A DNA stretch of 64,000 bases, taken from Limnomonas spitsbergensis (lineage: Eukaryota > Chlorophyta > Chlorophyceae > Chlamydomonadales). Where the stretch lies: positions 3,658,001 through 3,722,000 of the forward strand of contig JAYJMM010000034.1 in the NCBI GenBank assembly GCA_037349105.1. Direction: 5' to 3'. Both the position numbers and the translations under genes were made by a program. Each line of letters opens with the position of its first letter. The first letter of the stretch is position 1. The notes beneath the pieces were generated by a model that was given only the letters and a program-made list of their open reading frames with translations, searched no databases and was not told the DNA's origin. Positions 23,401 through 35,400 of the stretch are shown one piece after another.

Positions 23401-26400
23401 TGGGCATTTGGATGTAGGCCGGGGCCTCGTCCTGAACGGCCTGGGCCCGGCTCCAGCCGCCGACCTGGTCGTGAAGGATGGCCTGGAAGCACCAGCAGGC
23501 AGCAGAGGGAGGGGAAAGTGGGCAGCAGAGGGAGGGAGGGGGCAGCAGAGGGAGGAGGGGGCATGGTGTGGAAGCAGGCAGCACACACATGAATTGTGGC
23601 TGAATTGAAGCTGAAGAGCTCTCAACCACACACTTCATCCAGCTCACTTTCCTCCCTACCTGCCAGTCCAGTTTCAGTACATCCGCCTTGGACCGCACAA
23701 CATCGGAAGGCTTCAGCCACGCACATGATGTAGCTGAATTGTAGCTAAAGCGCTCTCAACCACACATTTACGTAGCTCACTTCCCCCCATACCTGCCAGT
23801 CCAGCCTCAAAAGGTCTCCCTTCCACCTCACCCCCCTCCCACGTACGGCTTCAGCCACAAACGTGATGTAGCTGAATTGTAGCTGAAATGCTCTCGACCA
23901 AACACTTGTCCAGCTCACTTTACCCCTACCTGCCAGTCCAGCTTCAGTAAATCCCCCTTGGACTGCACAACAACTTGAGGCTTCAGCCACACTCATGATG
24001 TAGCTGAATTATAGCTGAAGATCTCTCAACCACACACTTCATCCAGCTCACTTTCCTTCCTACCTGCCAGTCCAGCTTCGGGAGGTCTCCCTTCCACCTT
24101 ATCCCCCCCCACGTAAGGCTTCCGCCACAAACGCGATGTAGCTGAATGGTAGGTAACGAGCACTCAACCACACACTTCATCCAGCTCACTTCCCCCATAC
24201 CTGCCAGTCCAGCTTCAAAAGGTCCCCCTTTTACCCCACCCCACCCTACGCACGGCTTCAGCCACAGACATGATGTAGCTGAATTGTAGCTGAAATGCTC
24301 TCAACCACACACTTCATCCAGCTCACATTCCTCCCTACCTGCCAGTCTAGCTTCTGCAGGTCCCCCTTGGACCGTACGCCCGCCACGTAAGGCTTCAGCC
24401 ACACGTGGGCGCTGGCCACTAAGGCCTCGTCGGAAAGGTCTGGCAGGAAACCGCCCGATGTACTAGGGCCTAAGGCAGCAGCGGAGGAGGAGGCGGACGA
24501 GGAGGAGGAGGAGGAGGATGCTGGCAGTTGCTGCAGTCTCAGCCAACACACGCGCTGCCTCCATGCCTCTAGCTCCTTAGACAGGCCCATGTTCTTGAGG
24601 CCACCCATCTCCTTGAGGCCCTGTAGCAGCAGCAGTAGTAGTGGCAGTACTAGCAGCAGCAGCATCAGTAGTGACAGTAGCAGTAGCCACAACAGTAGTG
24701 GCAGTAGCAGTTTCAGTAGCAGCAGCAGTTTCAGTAGCAGCAGCAGTAATGGCAGTAGCATTTTCAGTAGCAGCAGTAGTGGCAGTAGTGGCAGTAGCAG
24801 CAGCAGTAGCAGCAGCAGCAGCAGTAGTAATGCCAACATCAGCAGCAGTAGCAACAGCAGTAGCAACAGCAACAGCAGCAACAGCAGCAACAACAGCAGC
24901 AGCAACACCAGCAGCAACAGCAGTAGTAGTAGCAGCAGCAGCAGCAGCAGTAGGGGAGCCTTTTGAAGCTTATATACGTTGTAAATGATAGGCTTGACAC
25001 GACGGCCCTTACCTACAACCCTCCACCCTTCATCTACAACCTAAGCCCCCCCCCCTCCCTCCACACTTCAACCAACCTTGACGAGAGCGGGGAGCGCCTC
25101 CTCGTCAGTCACGCGCACGGTCTTCTTCTCAAGGATGAGCGCGCCCAGCCGGCGGTGCTCCTGGCCCAGCACGGTCTTGGAGGCAGAGGCCCAGAAAGCA
25201 GCTCGACGGACCGACACCATGCAGTCGAGGTAACGTGCGATGGCCTGCACATGCAATAGCGTGCATTTCAGACAAGGATCAGAAGTGTAGCTGAAGTGTA
25301 GACCTTGAATGGCCTGCACAAGTGCACCTGCGAGGACTCACATATCAGATCACGTTGTATGGCCTGCGTACACAAGTATGCACATTCCAGACGATGTTTG
25401 ATGGCCTGGTCATGCAAGTGTGCAACTATAAGACAAGTAGCTGAAGTGTAGCTGACGTGTGGTGAAGTGTAGCTAAAAATTCCTTCACAAGACACTCACC
25501 TTGCTGGTCAGCTGCACTGCCAGGTAGAAGACAAGCATGCACATACATGAAAAATAGCTGACATGTGGCTGAAGTGTAGCTGAAGAACCCTAAGCAAGAC
25601 TCTCACATTGCTGGTCAGATGCGCCGCCAGCTGGATGGCGTCCTTCCAGTCAGTGGCATGATTGCTGCACCCAGCCCTGCTGACTGTAGGCCGGCTTGCA
25701 GCCGGAGTTTCACTTCAGTGTGGCTTATGTGTAGCTTAAGTGTGGCTTAAGTGTAGCTGACGATTAGCTTAAGAACCCTGCCCAAGACTCTCATCGTGCT
25801 GGTCAGCGGTGCCACCAGTTGGATGACGTCCTTCCGGTCAGTGGCGTGATTGCTGCCCCCCAGCCCTGCTGACCTTGACTCCTGTCGTGACAATGGTTTA
25901 TTACATCATATTCACCGCTGCAATGCACACTGTAATTGACCGTCAACGTAACCCTTGCAGCCAAAGTGTAGCTGAAGTGTGGCTGAAGTATAGCTTAAGT
26001 GTGGCTGAAGTGTGGCGAAAGTGTAGCAGAAGGGGACTAGTAATTAAGATACCTAAATATGGTCAGTGGCATTACGAGGTACATAACAAGCATGCACATT
26101 ACAGACAAATACCTGACGAGTAGCTGACATGTGGCTGAAGTGTGGCTGAAGAACCCTGCCCAAGACACTCACCTTGCTGGTCAGCGGTGCCGCCAGTTGG
26201 ATGGCGTCCTTCCAGTCAGTGGCATGAACGACGCACCCAGCCCTGCTGGCCGTAGGCCGGCTTGCAGCCGAAGTTTCACTTCAGTGTGGCTTACGTGTAG
26301 CTTAAGTGTGGCTTACGTGTAGCTGAAGTGTGGCTGAGTGTAGCTGACGAGTACCTGAAGAAGCTCACCCAAGACTCTCACCGTGCTTGTCAGCGGCGCC

Positions 26401-29400
26401 GCCAGGTAGATGACGTCCTTGCGGTCTGTGGCATGATTGCTGCCCCCCAACTCCGCAACCGCAAGGAACTCGGCAACGGAGCCGAGCGGGTCGTCGGCGA
26501 TGGGCAGGCGAGCCAGCCGGTCGTCCGCCATCAGGAAGGTAGTGCGGCCGGTGCTGGACCGCTCCTTGCGCCTAAAGGGTCCAGGGTCCAGGGTCCATAG
26601 TTCGGGGTCCATGATTCGGGGTTAAGTGTTTGGAGTTATGTTTTGAGGTTTCAAGGTTTGGGGTGAAGGGCTTATAATTGGGGTTTTGCTGCGAGGAGGG
26701 TGATGAGGCCAGTGCTGGACTGCTCCTTTGCCTGAAGGGTCCAGGGTCCAGGGTCCAGGGTTTAAGGCTCGGGGCTAAGTTTTGAGGTTTTAGGGTTGGG
26801 GTATCGGATCAAAATTGGGGTTTTGCCGAGGAAGGTGATGCAGCTCATACAAGGGCACTCCTTGCGACTGAAGGATTAGGGTTTGGAGGTATCGGGGTTC
26901 CGGTTTCATGGTTTCACGGTTCAGGTCTGGGTTCCGGGCTTCAGAACCGGGGCTCGGAATCCAGTGCTAATTGGTGATCATGTCCCTCACCCCTGAACCA
27001 AGCCCTTGCCCCCCCCCCCTCCAATCAGGTTTTAAAAGCAGATTAGCCCTCTCCTCTTCACACCTCACCATGCAGCCCCCTGCCCCTCCTCCCTCTTCCC
27101 CTCCCTCCCCCCCCAATCATATAGTCTTCCCTCCTCCCCCTTCCCAGCCTTCCTCCCCCTCCTTCATCATATAGCCTTCCCACCCCTTCCCCTCACCTTG
27201 CTATTCTGTCCGGGTAAACCAGCGCCACCAGCGCCCCCACCAGCCCCTCCCAGCCTTCCTCCCCCTCCCCCATCATATAGTCTTCCCCCTTCCCCTCACC
27301 TTGCTATTCTGTCCGGGTAAGCCAGCGCCACCAGCGCCCCCACCAGCCCCTCCTTGAGCACTTGTGAGGACCAGGCCTCGTAGAAGTCCCGCCCTTGGAC
27401 ACTGTCGCCCCTACTGTTGCTGCTGCTGCCGTCCCTGCTATTGCTGCTGCTGCTGCCGTCCCTGCTACTGCTGCTGCTGCTGCTACTACCATTTCCCCCC
27501 GAGGAGGCCTTGCCACGTCCAGTAGTAGTCAGTGCAGCATCCTCCTCCGCCCCCTCCCCCTGTTCTTCTCCTTCCTCCCCGCCGTTCTCCAGATCGTCCG
27601 CCGTGTCGTAGCCTGCAGGCTCCTGCCCCTGTCCTTGGGCCCGCCGCGCGTCGTGCTTCTGCAGCTGCTGCACGATGCCAGTGGCTGCCTGCACCACCCT
27701 CATGGCTGCAGCTGCGTCACCGTCCCCGGGCCCCGCGCCGCCGCCGTCAGTCGGAGCCCATTCGGCGGAGCCCGACCCATTGCCCGTGACAAGACTGTCC
27801 AAAAAGCGTAGACGCACCTGAAAGAGAAGGGGTGGAGGATCGTTTCAAGTAGTTCGTTCACTAAGACACGTTGGCATACGTAAAATCACAGACTGGCCAT
27901 GCAACAGGCCATGCAGCAGGTTATGCAGCAGGCCATGCAACAGGCTATGCAGCAGGCCATGCAACAGGCTATGCAACAGGTTATGCAGCAGGCCATGCAA
28001 CAGGCTATGCAGCAGGCCATGCAACAGGTTATGCAGCAGGCCATGCAACAGGTTATGCAGCAGGCCATGCAACAGGCTATGCAGCAGGCCATGCAACAGG
28101 CTATGCAACAGGTTATGCAGCAGGCCATGCAACAGGTTATGCAGCAGGCCATGCAACAGGCTATGCAACAGGTTATGCAGCAGGCCATGCAACAGGCCAT
28201 GCAACAGGCCATGCAACAGGTTATGCAGCAGGCCATGCAACAGGCTATGCAGCAGGCCATGCAACAGGCCATGCAACAGGCTATGCAGCAGGCCATGCAA
28301 CAGGTTATGCAGCAGGCCATGCAACAGGTTATGCAGCAGGCTATGTAGCAGGCCATGCAACAGGCCATGCAACAGGCCATGCAGCAGGCCATGCAACAGG
28401 CCATGGAACAGGCCATGCAGCAGGCCATGCAGCAGGCCATGCAACAGACCATGCGACAGGCCATGGAACAGGCCATGGAACAGGCCATGGAACAGGCCAT
28501 GGAACAGGCCATGCAACAGGCCATGCAGCAGGCCATGCAACAGGCCATGCAGCAGGCCATGCAACAGGCCATGGAACAGGCCATGCAACAGGTCATGCAG
28601 CAGGCTATGCAACAGGTCATGCAGCAGGCCATGCAACAGGCCATGCAGCAGGCCATGCAGCAGGCCATGCAACAGACCATGCGACAGGCCATGGAACAGG
28701 CCATGGAACAGGCCATGGAACAGGCCATGGAACAGGCCATGCAACAGGCCATGCAGCAGGCCATGCAACAGGCCATGCAGCAGGCCATGCAACAGGCCAT
28801 GGAACAGGCCATGCAACAGGTCATGCAGCAGGCCATGCAACAGGTCATGCAGCAGGCCATGCAACAGGCCATGCAGCAGGCCATGCAACAGGCCATGCAG
28901 CAGGCCATGCAGCAGCAGCCCCCGCATAGTTACAGACCAGGATATTCACTATAAAGTCCATAGAAGCCCAATCAGCGGGACATGTCGAGTTGCACCCAGC
29001 CGCACCAGCCCCCGTGAAACCCTGCCATATACTGTTGCATATCCAATGCCAGTCCCCATACAGTGGCCCAAGCAGCAGGGCCTTCCGCATCAGGCCTCCC
29101 TCCCCAACACAAACCAAGATATCCTCCCCCCCTTCCCCGGGGAGGCTCAGGCGGCACGATATACCGCACCATTTCTATATTCTTTTTTTCGCGACTCAGC
29201 TACATGTCAGCAACACTCAGGCCGCTGGCCAAAGTCCCCATTTGTGGCCAGCCTTGCTGCCCTGGCCACCAGCCGTAGGCGGGTCTTCCAGGCTTGGTCA
29301 TAATCCGGCCTTTTGCGGCCGCGTGGCAGCCCTGCGAAGGTAGACTTGAAGCCGAAAAAAGAAACACTGATGATATCCCCTTCACCCCCACCTCCTGCCA

Positions 29401-32400
29401 TATACAAGGATATCCAATTAAAGTCCCCGGACACCTTCACGTCTGCTGATCTCCCCGCCGCAGCCGTCCCCCAAACCCTTAGCACCTTGACGTCGACCAA
29501 CCCTAACCCCTGACCCCCAAACCCTAACCACCTTCACGTCTGCTGATCTCCCCGCCGTAGCCGCCCCCCTAAACCCTTAACACGTTGACGTCGACCAACC
29601 CTAACCCCTGACCCCCAAACCCTTACCACCTTCATGTCTGCTGATCTCCCCGCCGCAGCCGTCCCCCAAACCCTTAACACGTTGACGTCGACTAACCCCT
29701 ACTCCTCAAACCCCAACCACCTTCATGTCTGCTGATCTCCCCGCCGCAGCCGTCCCCCAAACTCTTAACACGTTGACGTCGACCAACCCCTACTCCTCAA
29801 ACCCCAACCACCTTCACGTCTGCTGATCTCCCCGCCACAGCCATCCCCCAAACCCTTAACACCTTGACGTCGACCAACCCCTACTCCTCAAACCCCAACC
29901 ACCTTCACGTCAGCTGATCTCCCCGCCGCAGCCGTCCCGCGGAGAATGTCCCGCTCACTGAGCAGTGCAGCCAGCAGCGCGGCCAACTCGGGCGCTCCCA
30001 GCTGGGCCCCCCGCAGCACCATGTGCGCAAAGCGGGGGTGGACACCAAACCTGGTTAAGGGGTTTAGGGTTTAGGGCGTAGGGGGTCAGGGTTTACAGGT
30101 TAAACCTTGTGCACAAAACGGGTGGATACCAAACCTGGTCAAGGGGTTTAAGGGTTTATGGGTTATGGGTTGTGGGTTATGGGTTTAGGGTTAGGGTGTT
30201 CCACGTACACAAAGCGGGGGTGGACACCAAACCTGGTCAGGGGGTTCAGGGTTCACGGGGTTCAGGGTTCAGGGGTTGGACCATGTGCACAAAGCAGCGA
30301 TGGACACCAAACCTGGGAGGGGAAGGGGAGGGCCCACGCGATGCAGGGTTCATGGTTCAGGCGGATGGGCTGATGGGTTCAGGGTTCAAGGTTCAGGGTT
30401 CAGGATTCAGGGTTCAGGGTGAAGAGAGTAGGATTTCAGAGGTTCAGTGTTGAGGTTTCGGCTGTCGAGGATCAGGGTTTAGGGTTAAGTGTTCAGGATT
30501 GAGGTTCCGGCTGTATAAGATCAGGGTTTGGAATTTGGGGATCAGGATTGAGGTTCCGGATGTGTAAGATCAGGGTTTAGGGTTCAGGATCGAGGTTCCG
30601 GATGTATAAGATCAGGATTTAGGATTTCAGGATCAGGATAAAGATTCTGGCTGTAGAAGATCAGGGTTTAGGGTTTAGAGTAAGGGGCCTGTCACTTAGG
30701 GGGTCGGAGGAGTTCCCCCAAAGAGGGGGGGTCGCGACCCGGGTCGGCCGGGACAAAGCCTTTCCGCACAAAAAGTTTGACAGAAAAAAGTCGGACTTTC
30801 CTTCCGTATGAAGAAGCGTAAGTCCTGGACGCCAGTAACACTTTTCGAGCGGGAAGACCCCAACCCAAACCGTCGACTGCAGTTGTCGGGGGACTCCGCC
30901 GCCCCCCTAAGTGACAGGCCCCCTTTTAGGGTTAAGGATTGAGGTTCTGGCTGTGGAAGGGCAGGGTTTGAGAGCGTTCAGGCTCACCCATGCTTCCTCA
31001 CTCACCCTCCTTCGTTGCATCACATGCGCCGGCCCTCGAGCAACGGGCAGCTCTATGATATCCAAGACCCCCGATCGTCCCCCATGCACCCCATGCACCG
31101 GCTCCCCACCTGGCCATGCGTCGGCCCTCCTGAGTGGGCAGATGCCGTGCGTCCAGGGCACCCAGGTCTCGGAGCAGCTCTATGGCTGACTGCACCCGCT
31201 CTGCATTGGGGGGGTCCAACCAAGGCAGGCCCCTGCCATCTGTTGAACCCCTGCGACCGGGTGGTAGACACATCACATTAATCGGTTTGGATCGGTTTGG
31301 ATCGGTTTGGATCAGTTTGGATCATTTTGGATCGGTTTGGATCTGAATGGGTCCGCATTCGGAAGGTCCAGCCAAGGCAGGCCCCTGCCATCCGTGGCGC
31401 CCCTGCGACCGGGCGGAAAGCAGCAATGAGCCAGCGTTGGCCTGGCCAAGAGATCTGAATGCATCAGCATAGATATGATCGGATCTGCATGAATATAAAG
31501 GATCTGCCATAATCTATGATGGCATGAACCGTGGAGCCCCTGCAACTGGGCGAAAGATAGCAATGAGCAAGCAGTGGCCTGGCCAAGATATCTGCATGAA
31601 TCTGCATGAATCTGCATGAATCTGCATGGATCTGCATGGATCTGCATGAATCTGCATGGATCTGCATGGATCTGCATGGATCTGCATGGATCTGATTGGA
31701 TTTGTGGTGGCATGCCCCATGGAGCCCCTGCAGCCAAACAGGAGACACAGCAAGGAGGGAGCGACGGCGAGCCAAAGAGGTCGGAGTGGATCTAACTGGA
31801 TCTGAATAGATCCGAGGTGGCAGGCCCTGTCGTGCCACAATAATGAAAAAGGTGCACATGGAACTCACGCAAGAATCCACAAGGACAGGCATTGCACGGC
31901 AGGCCCACCTGACAGACCCACCCAGCAGGCCCCCCGGCAAGCCCACCTGACGGACCCACTCCACAGGCCCACCTGACTCAGTCCACCTCACCTCATGCGG
32001 AATGAAATAATTTTTGCGGACTGATCACTGCTTCTAAGAAAAAAGAGAAAGCCCACTCGTCACGGAGCCCACTGGGCACAGAGCTCCCCAACCGCCACCA
32101 GCCAACCAACCAGTGCCCCCATGTGCGGCCCACCGCCCTTTCCACGCAGCCCACCATGTGACCAACCTAGCCCATCATGTGAACCTCCCGATCCTCTCAA
32201 CCTACCTACCAGGCCCACCATCTGACCCCCCTCAGCCCACCATCCACCCCCTAGCCCAACTCACCAGCCCACCATCTGCCCACCATCCGCCACCCCCAGC
32301 CTACCACCCACCACAGGGCCAGCTCCAGCACCACCGGCGCCATATCCACCTCTTCGATCTCCAGCGGCTTGCTCTCCACCTAGCCCACCATCTGACCCAC

Positions 32401-35400
32401 GTGGCCCACCTCCCGCCACCCCCAGCCCACCAACCACCACAGGGCCAGCTCCAGCACCACCGGCGCCATATCTGCCTCCTCGATCTCCGGCGGCATGCAC
32501 TCCACCTAGCCCACCATCTGACCCACGTGGCCCACCACCCGCCACCCCCAGCCCACCACCCACCACAGAGCCAGCTCCAGCACCACCGGCACCATATCCG
32601 CCTCCTTCATCTCCGGAGGCGTGCTCTCCACCTAGCCCACCATCTGAGCCACGCAGCCCACCACACGCCACCCTCAGCCCACTACCCACCACAGGGCCAG
32701 CTCCAGCACAACCGGCGCCATGTCCGCCTCCTCAATCTCCGGTGGCGTGCTCTCCACCAGCCGGTCGTCGGTGTCCCACAGCCGCAGGCACACGCCCGGA
32801 CCCGTGCGGCCGGCACGCCCTCGCCTCTGGTCCGCGGAGGCCTCGCTGATCTGAGTCAGTTTAAGACGGTTGACACCTGGGGTCCAGGGTTAAGGGATGG
32901 GTTTAGGGTTTAGGTTTTAGGGATGAGGGATGGACTTAGGTTTTAGGGTTTAGGGTTTAGGGATGTTCAGGCTGGGGGGGTCAGGGCATTTCATTTTGGA
33001 GGGTTAAACATTTCGTTGGATTTCAATCGTCAGTTTTTCAGGTTTGCATTGTGCTGCGTGTCATGGGTGAGGGGACTGGGGTTAAGGGTTTAGGGGTCAG
33101 AGTTTAAAGCTTTAGGAACAGCACCCTTCCTACAGCGCCCTTCCTACCCCTGCCTCCCTCCCCCCTCCCCCCCCCCCTCTCTCCAGCGCTCTTCCTCCCT
33201 CTGCCTCACCTGTCAGCACGTCATTCCCTTCCCTCACCTGTTTGCATGCCCCCCCTCCTCCCCTCCTCTACAGATTTCTTTCAAGCAATTCAGTTTCTCA
33301 CATGTGTAATGACGAAGTCAATGAAATGACGAAGACCATTTCCATAGGGGGGGGGGGGGGCAGGGCAGAAGGTTCCTCCTTGAACCCTCTATAAATGTAG
33401 TATATAAGTATATGCAGAAAACCCTTAACTGTTTGCACGGCATCCCCCCCCCTCCCCTCCCTCACCTGTCTGCATGTCATAGGCAGGGGAGCGCCTGAGC
33501 CCGCTGTCCACCACCACCCTGACGCCGTCAATCGTCACGCTGCTCTCCGCGATCGGTGTGGACAAGATCACGCGCCGGGAGGAGCGGCCGGCACCGCCCC
33601 CGCGGATGGCGCGGTCCTGCAGCTCCGGAGCCAAGTTACCATGCAGCTGCTGGAGGAGCACACCACTGCCGCGCAGCTTTTGAAAGAGTAGCCGCTCGGT
33701 GCTACGAGTAGTTGGGGGACAGAGAAGAAGGAGGGGGGGGAGGGGAGATTGGACCCGCGTATCTCCCCCACTCAATGCATCTCACGCGCGTACGTATGTC
33801 CCCCAACCTTCTGCTCCCCAACCCATCACCCCCGCTCCCTCTCCCCGCCCTGCTCCCTCTCCTCTCACCTGCTTATCTCCCCCACTCCCTGCATCTCACT
33901 CGCGTACGTTAGTACCCTAACCTTCGGCTCCCCAACCCACCCACCCCGCTCCCGCTCCCCGCCTCGCTCCCTCTCCTCTCACCTGAGCATCTCCACCCAC
34001 ACTGCATCTCACTCGCGAACATGTCCCCTAACCTTTCCCCCCCCAACCTATGTCCTGCATTCCCTCTCCCCCACCCCACACTCCCCCTCACCCGCGTATG
34101 CCCCCCACTCCTCCCCGCTCCCTCTCACCCGCCTGCCCTGCCCTCCCCCTCACCCGCGTATCTCCCCCACCCTACACTCCCCCTCACCCGCCTGCCCTGC
34201 ACTCCCCCTCTCCCGCCTGCCCTGCACTCCCCCTCACCCGCGTATCTCCCCCACCCTACACTCCCCCTCACCCGCCTGCTCTGCACCCCCCCTCTCCCGC
34301 CTGCCCTGCACTCCCCCTCACCCGCCTGCTCTGCACTCCCCCTCTCCCGCCTGCCCTGCACTCCCCCTCACCCGCGTATCTCCCCCACTCTGCACTCCCC
34401 CTCACCCGCCTGCTCTGCACTCCCCCTCTCCCGCCTGCCCTGCACTCCCCCTCACCCGCCTGCTCTGCACTCCCCCTCTCCCGCCTGCCCTGCACTCCCC
34501 CTCACCCGCCTGCTCTGCACTCCCCCTCTCCCGCCTGCCCTGCACTCCCCCTCACCCGCCTGCTCTGCACTCCCCCTCACCCGCCTGCTCTGCACTCCCC
34601 CTCACCCGCCTACCCTGCACTCCCCCTCACCCGCCTGCTCTGCACTCCCCCTCTCCCGCCTGCCCTGCACTCCCCCTCACCCGCCTACCCTGCACTCCCC
34701 CTCACCCGCCTGCTCTGCACTCCCCCTCTCCCGCCTGCCCTGCACTCCCCCTCACCCGCCTGCTCTGCACTCCCTCTCACCCGCCTGCCCTGCACTCCCC
34801 CTCACCCGCCTACCCTGCACTCCCCCTCACCCGCCTGCCCTGCACTCCCCCTCACCCGCCTACCCTGCACTCCCCCTCACCCGCCTGCCCTGCACTCCCC
34901 CTCACCCGCCTGCCCTGCACTCCCCCTCACCCGCCTACCCTGCACTCCCCCTCACCCGCCTGCCCTGCACTCCCCCTCACCCGCCTACCCTGCACTCCCC
35001 CTCTCCCGCCTGCTCTGCACTCCCCCTCACCCGCCTGCTCTGCACTCCCCCTCACCCGCCTACCCTGCACTCCCCCTCACCCGCCTGCTCTGCACTCCCC
35101 CTCACCCGCCTACTCTGCACTCCCCCTCTCCCGCCTGCTCTGCACTCCCCCTCACCCGCCTACCCTGCACTCCCCCTCACCCGCCTGCTCTGCACTCCCC
35201 CTCTCCCGCCTGCCCTGCACTCCCCCTCACCCGCCTACCCTGCACTCCCCCTCACCCGCCCACCCTGCACTCCCCCTCACCCGCCTGCTCTGCACTCCCC
35301 CTCTCCCGCCTGCCCTGCACTCCCCCTCACCCGCCTACCCTGCACTCCCCCTCACCCGCCTGCTCTGCACTCCCCCTCACCCGCCTACTCTGCACTCCCC

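Noticed and set aside
24258..24988. Poly-Leu, poly-Ser and poly-Ala frames over a trinucleotide tract
   Set aside because: Simple (AGC)n/(AGT)n repeat in HrpB intron 13; only the part at 24339-24620 (minus) is a real exon.
27845..28954. Open frames of 150-360 codons on both strands (MQQA, GHAT, HGLL, MACC repeats)
   Set aside because: Same explanation: 12-bp unit in HrpB intron 10. No start context, domain or splice continuity.
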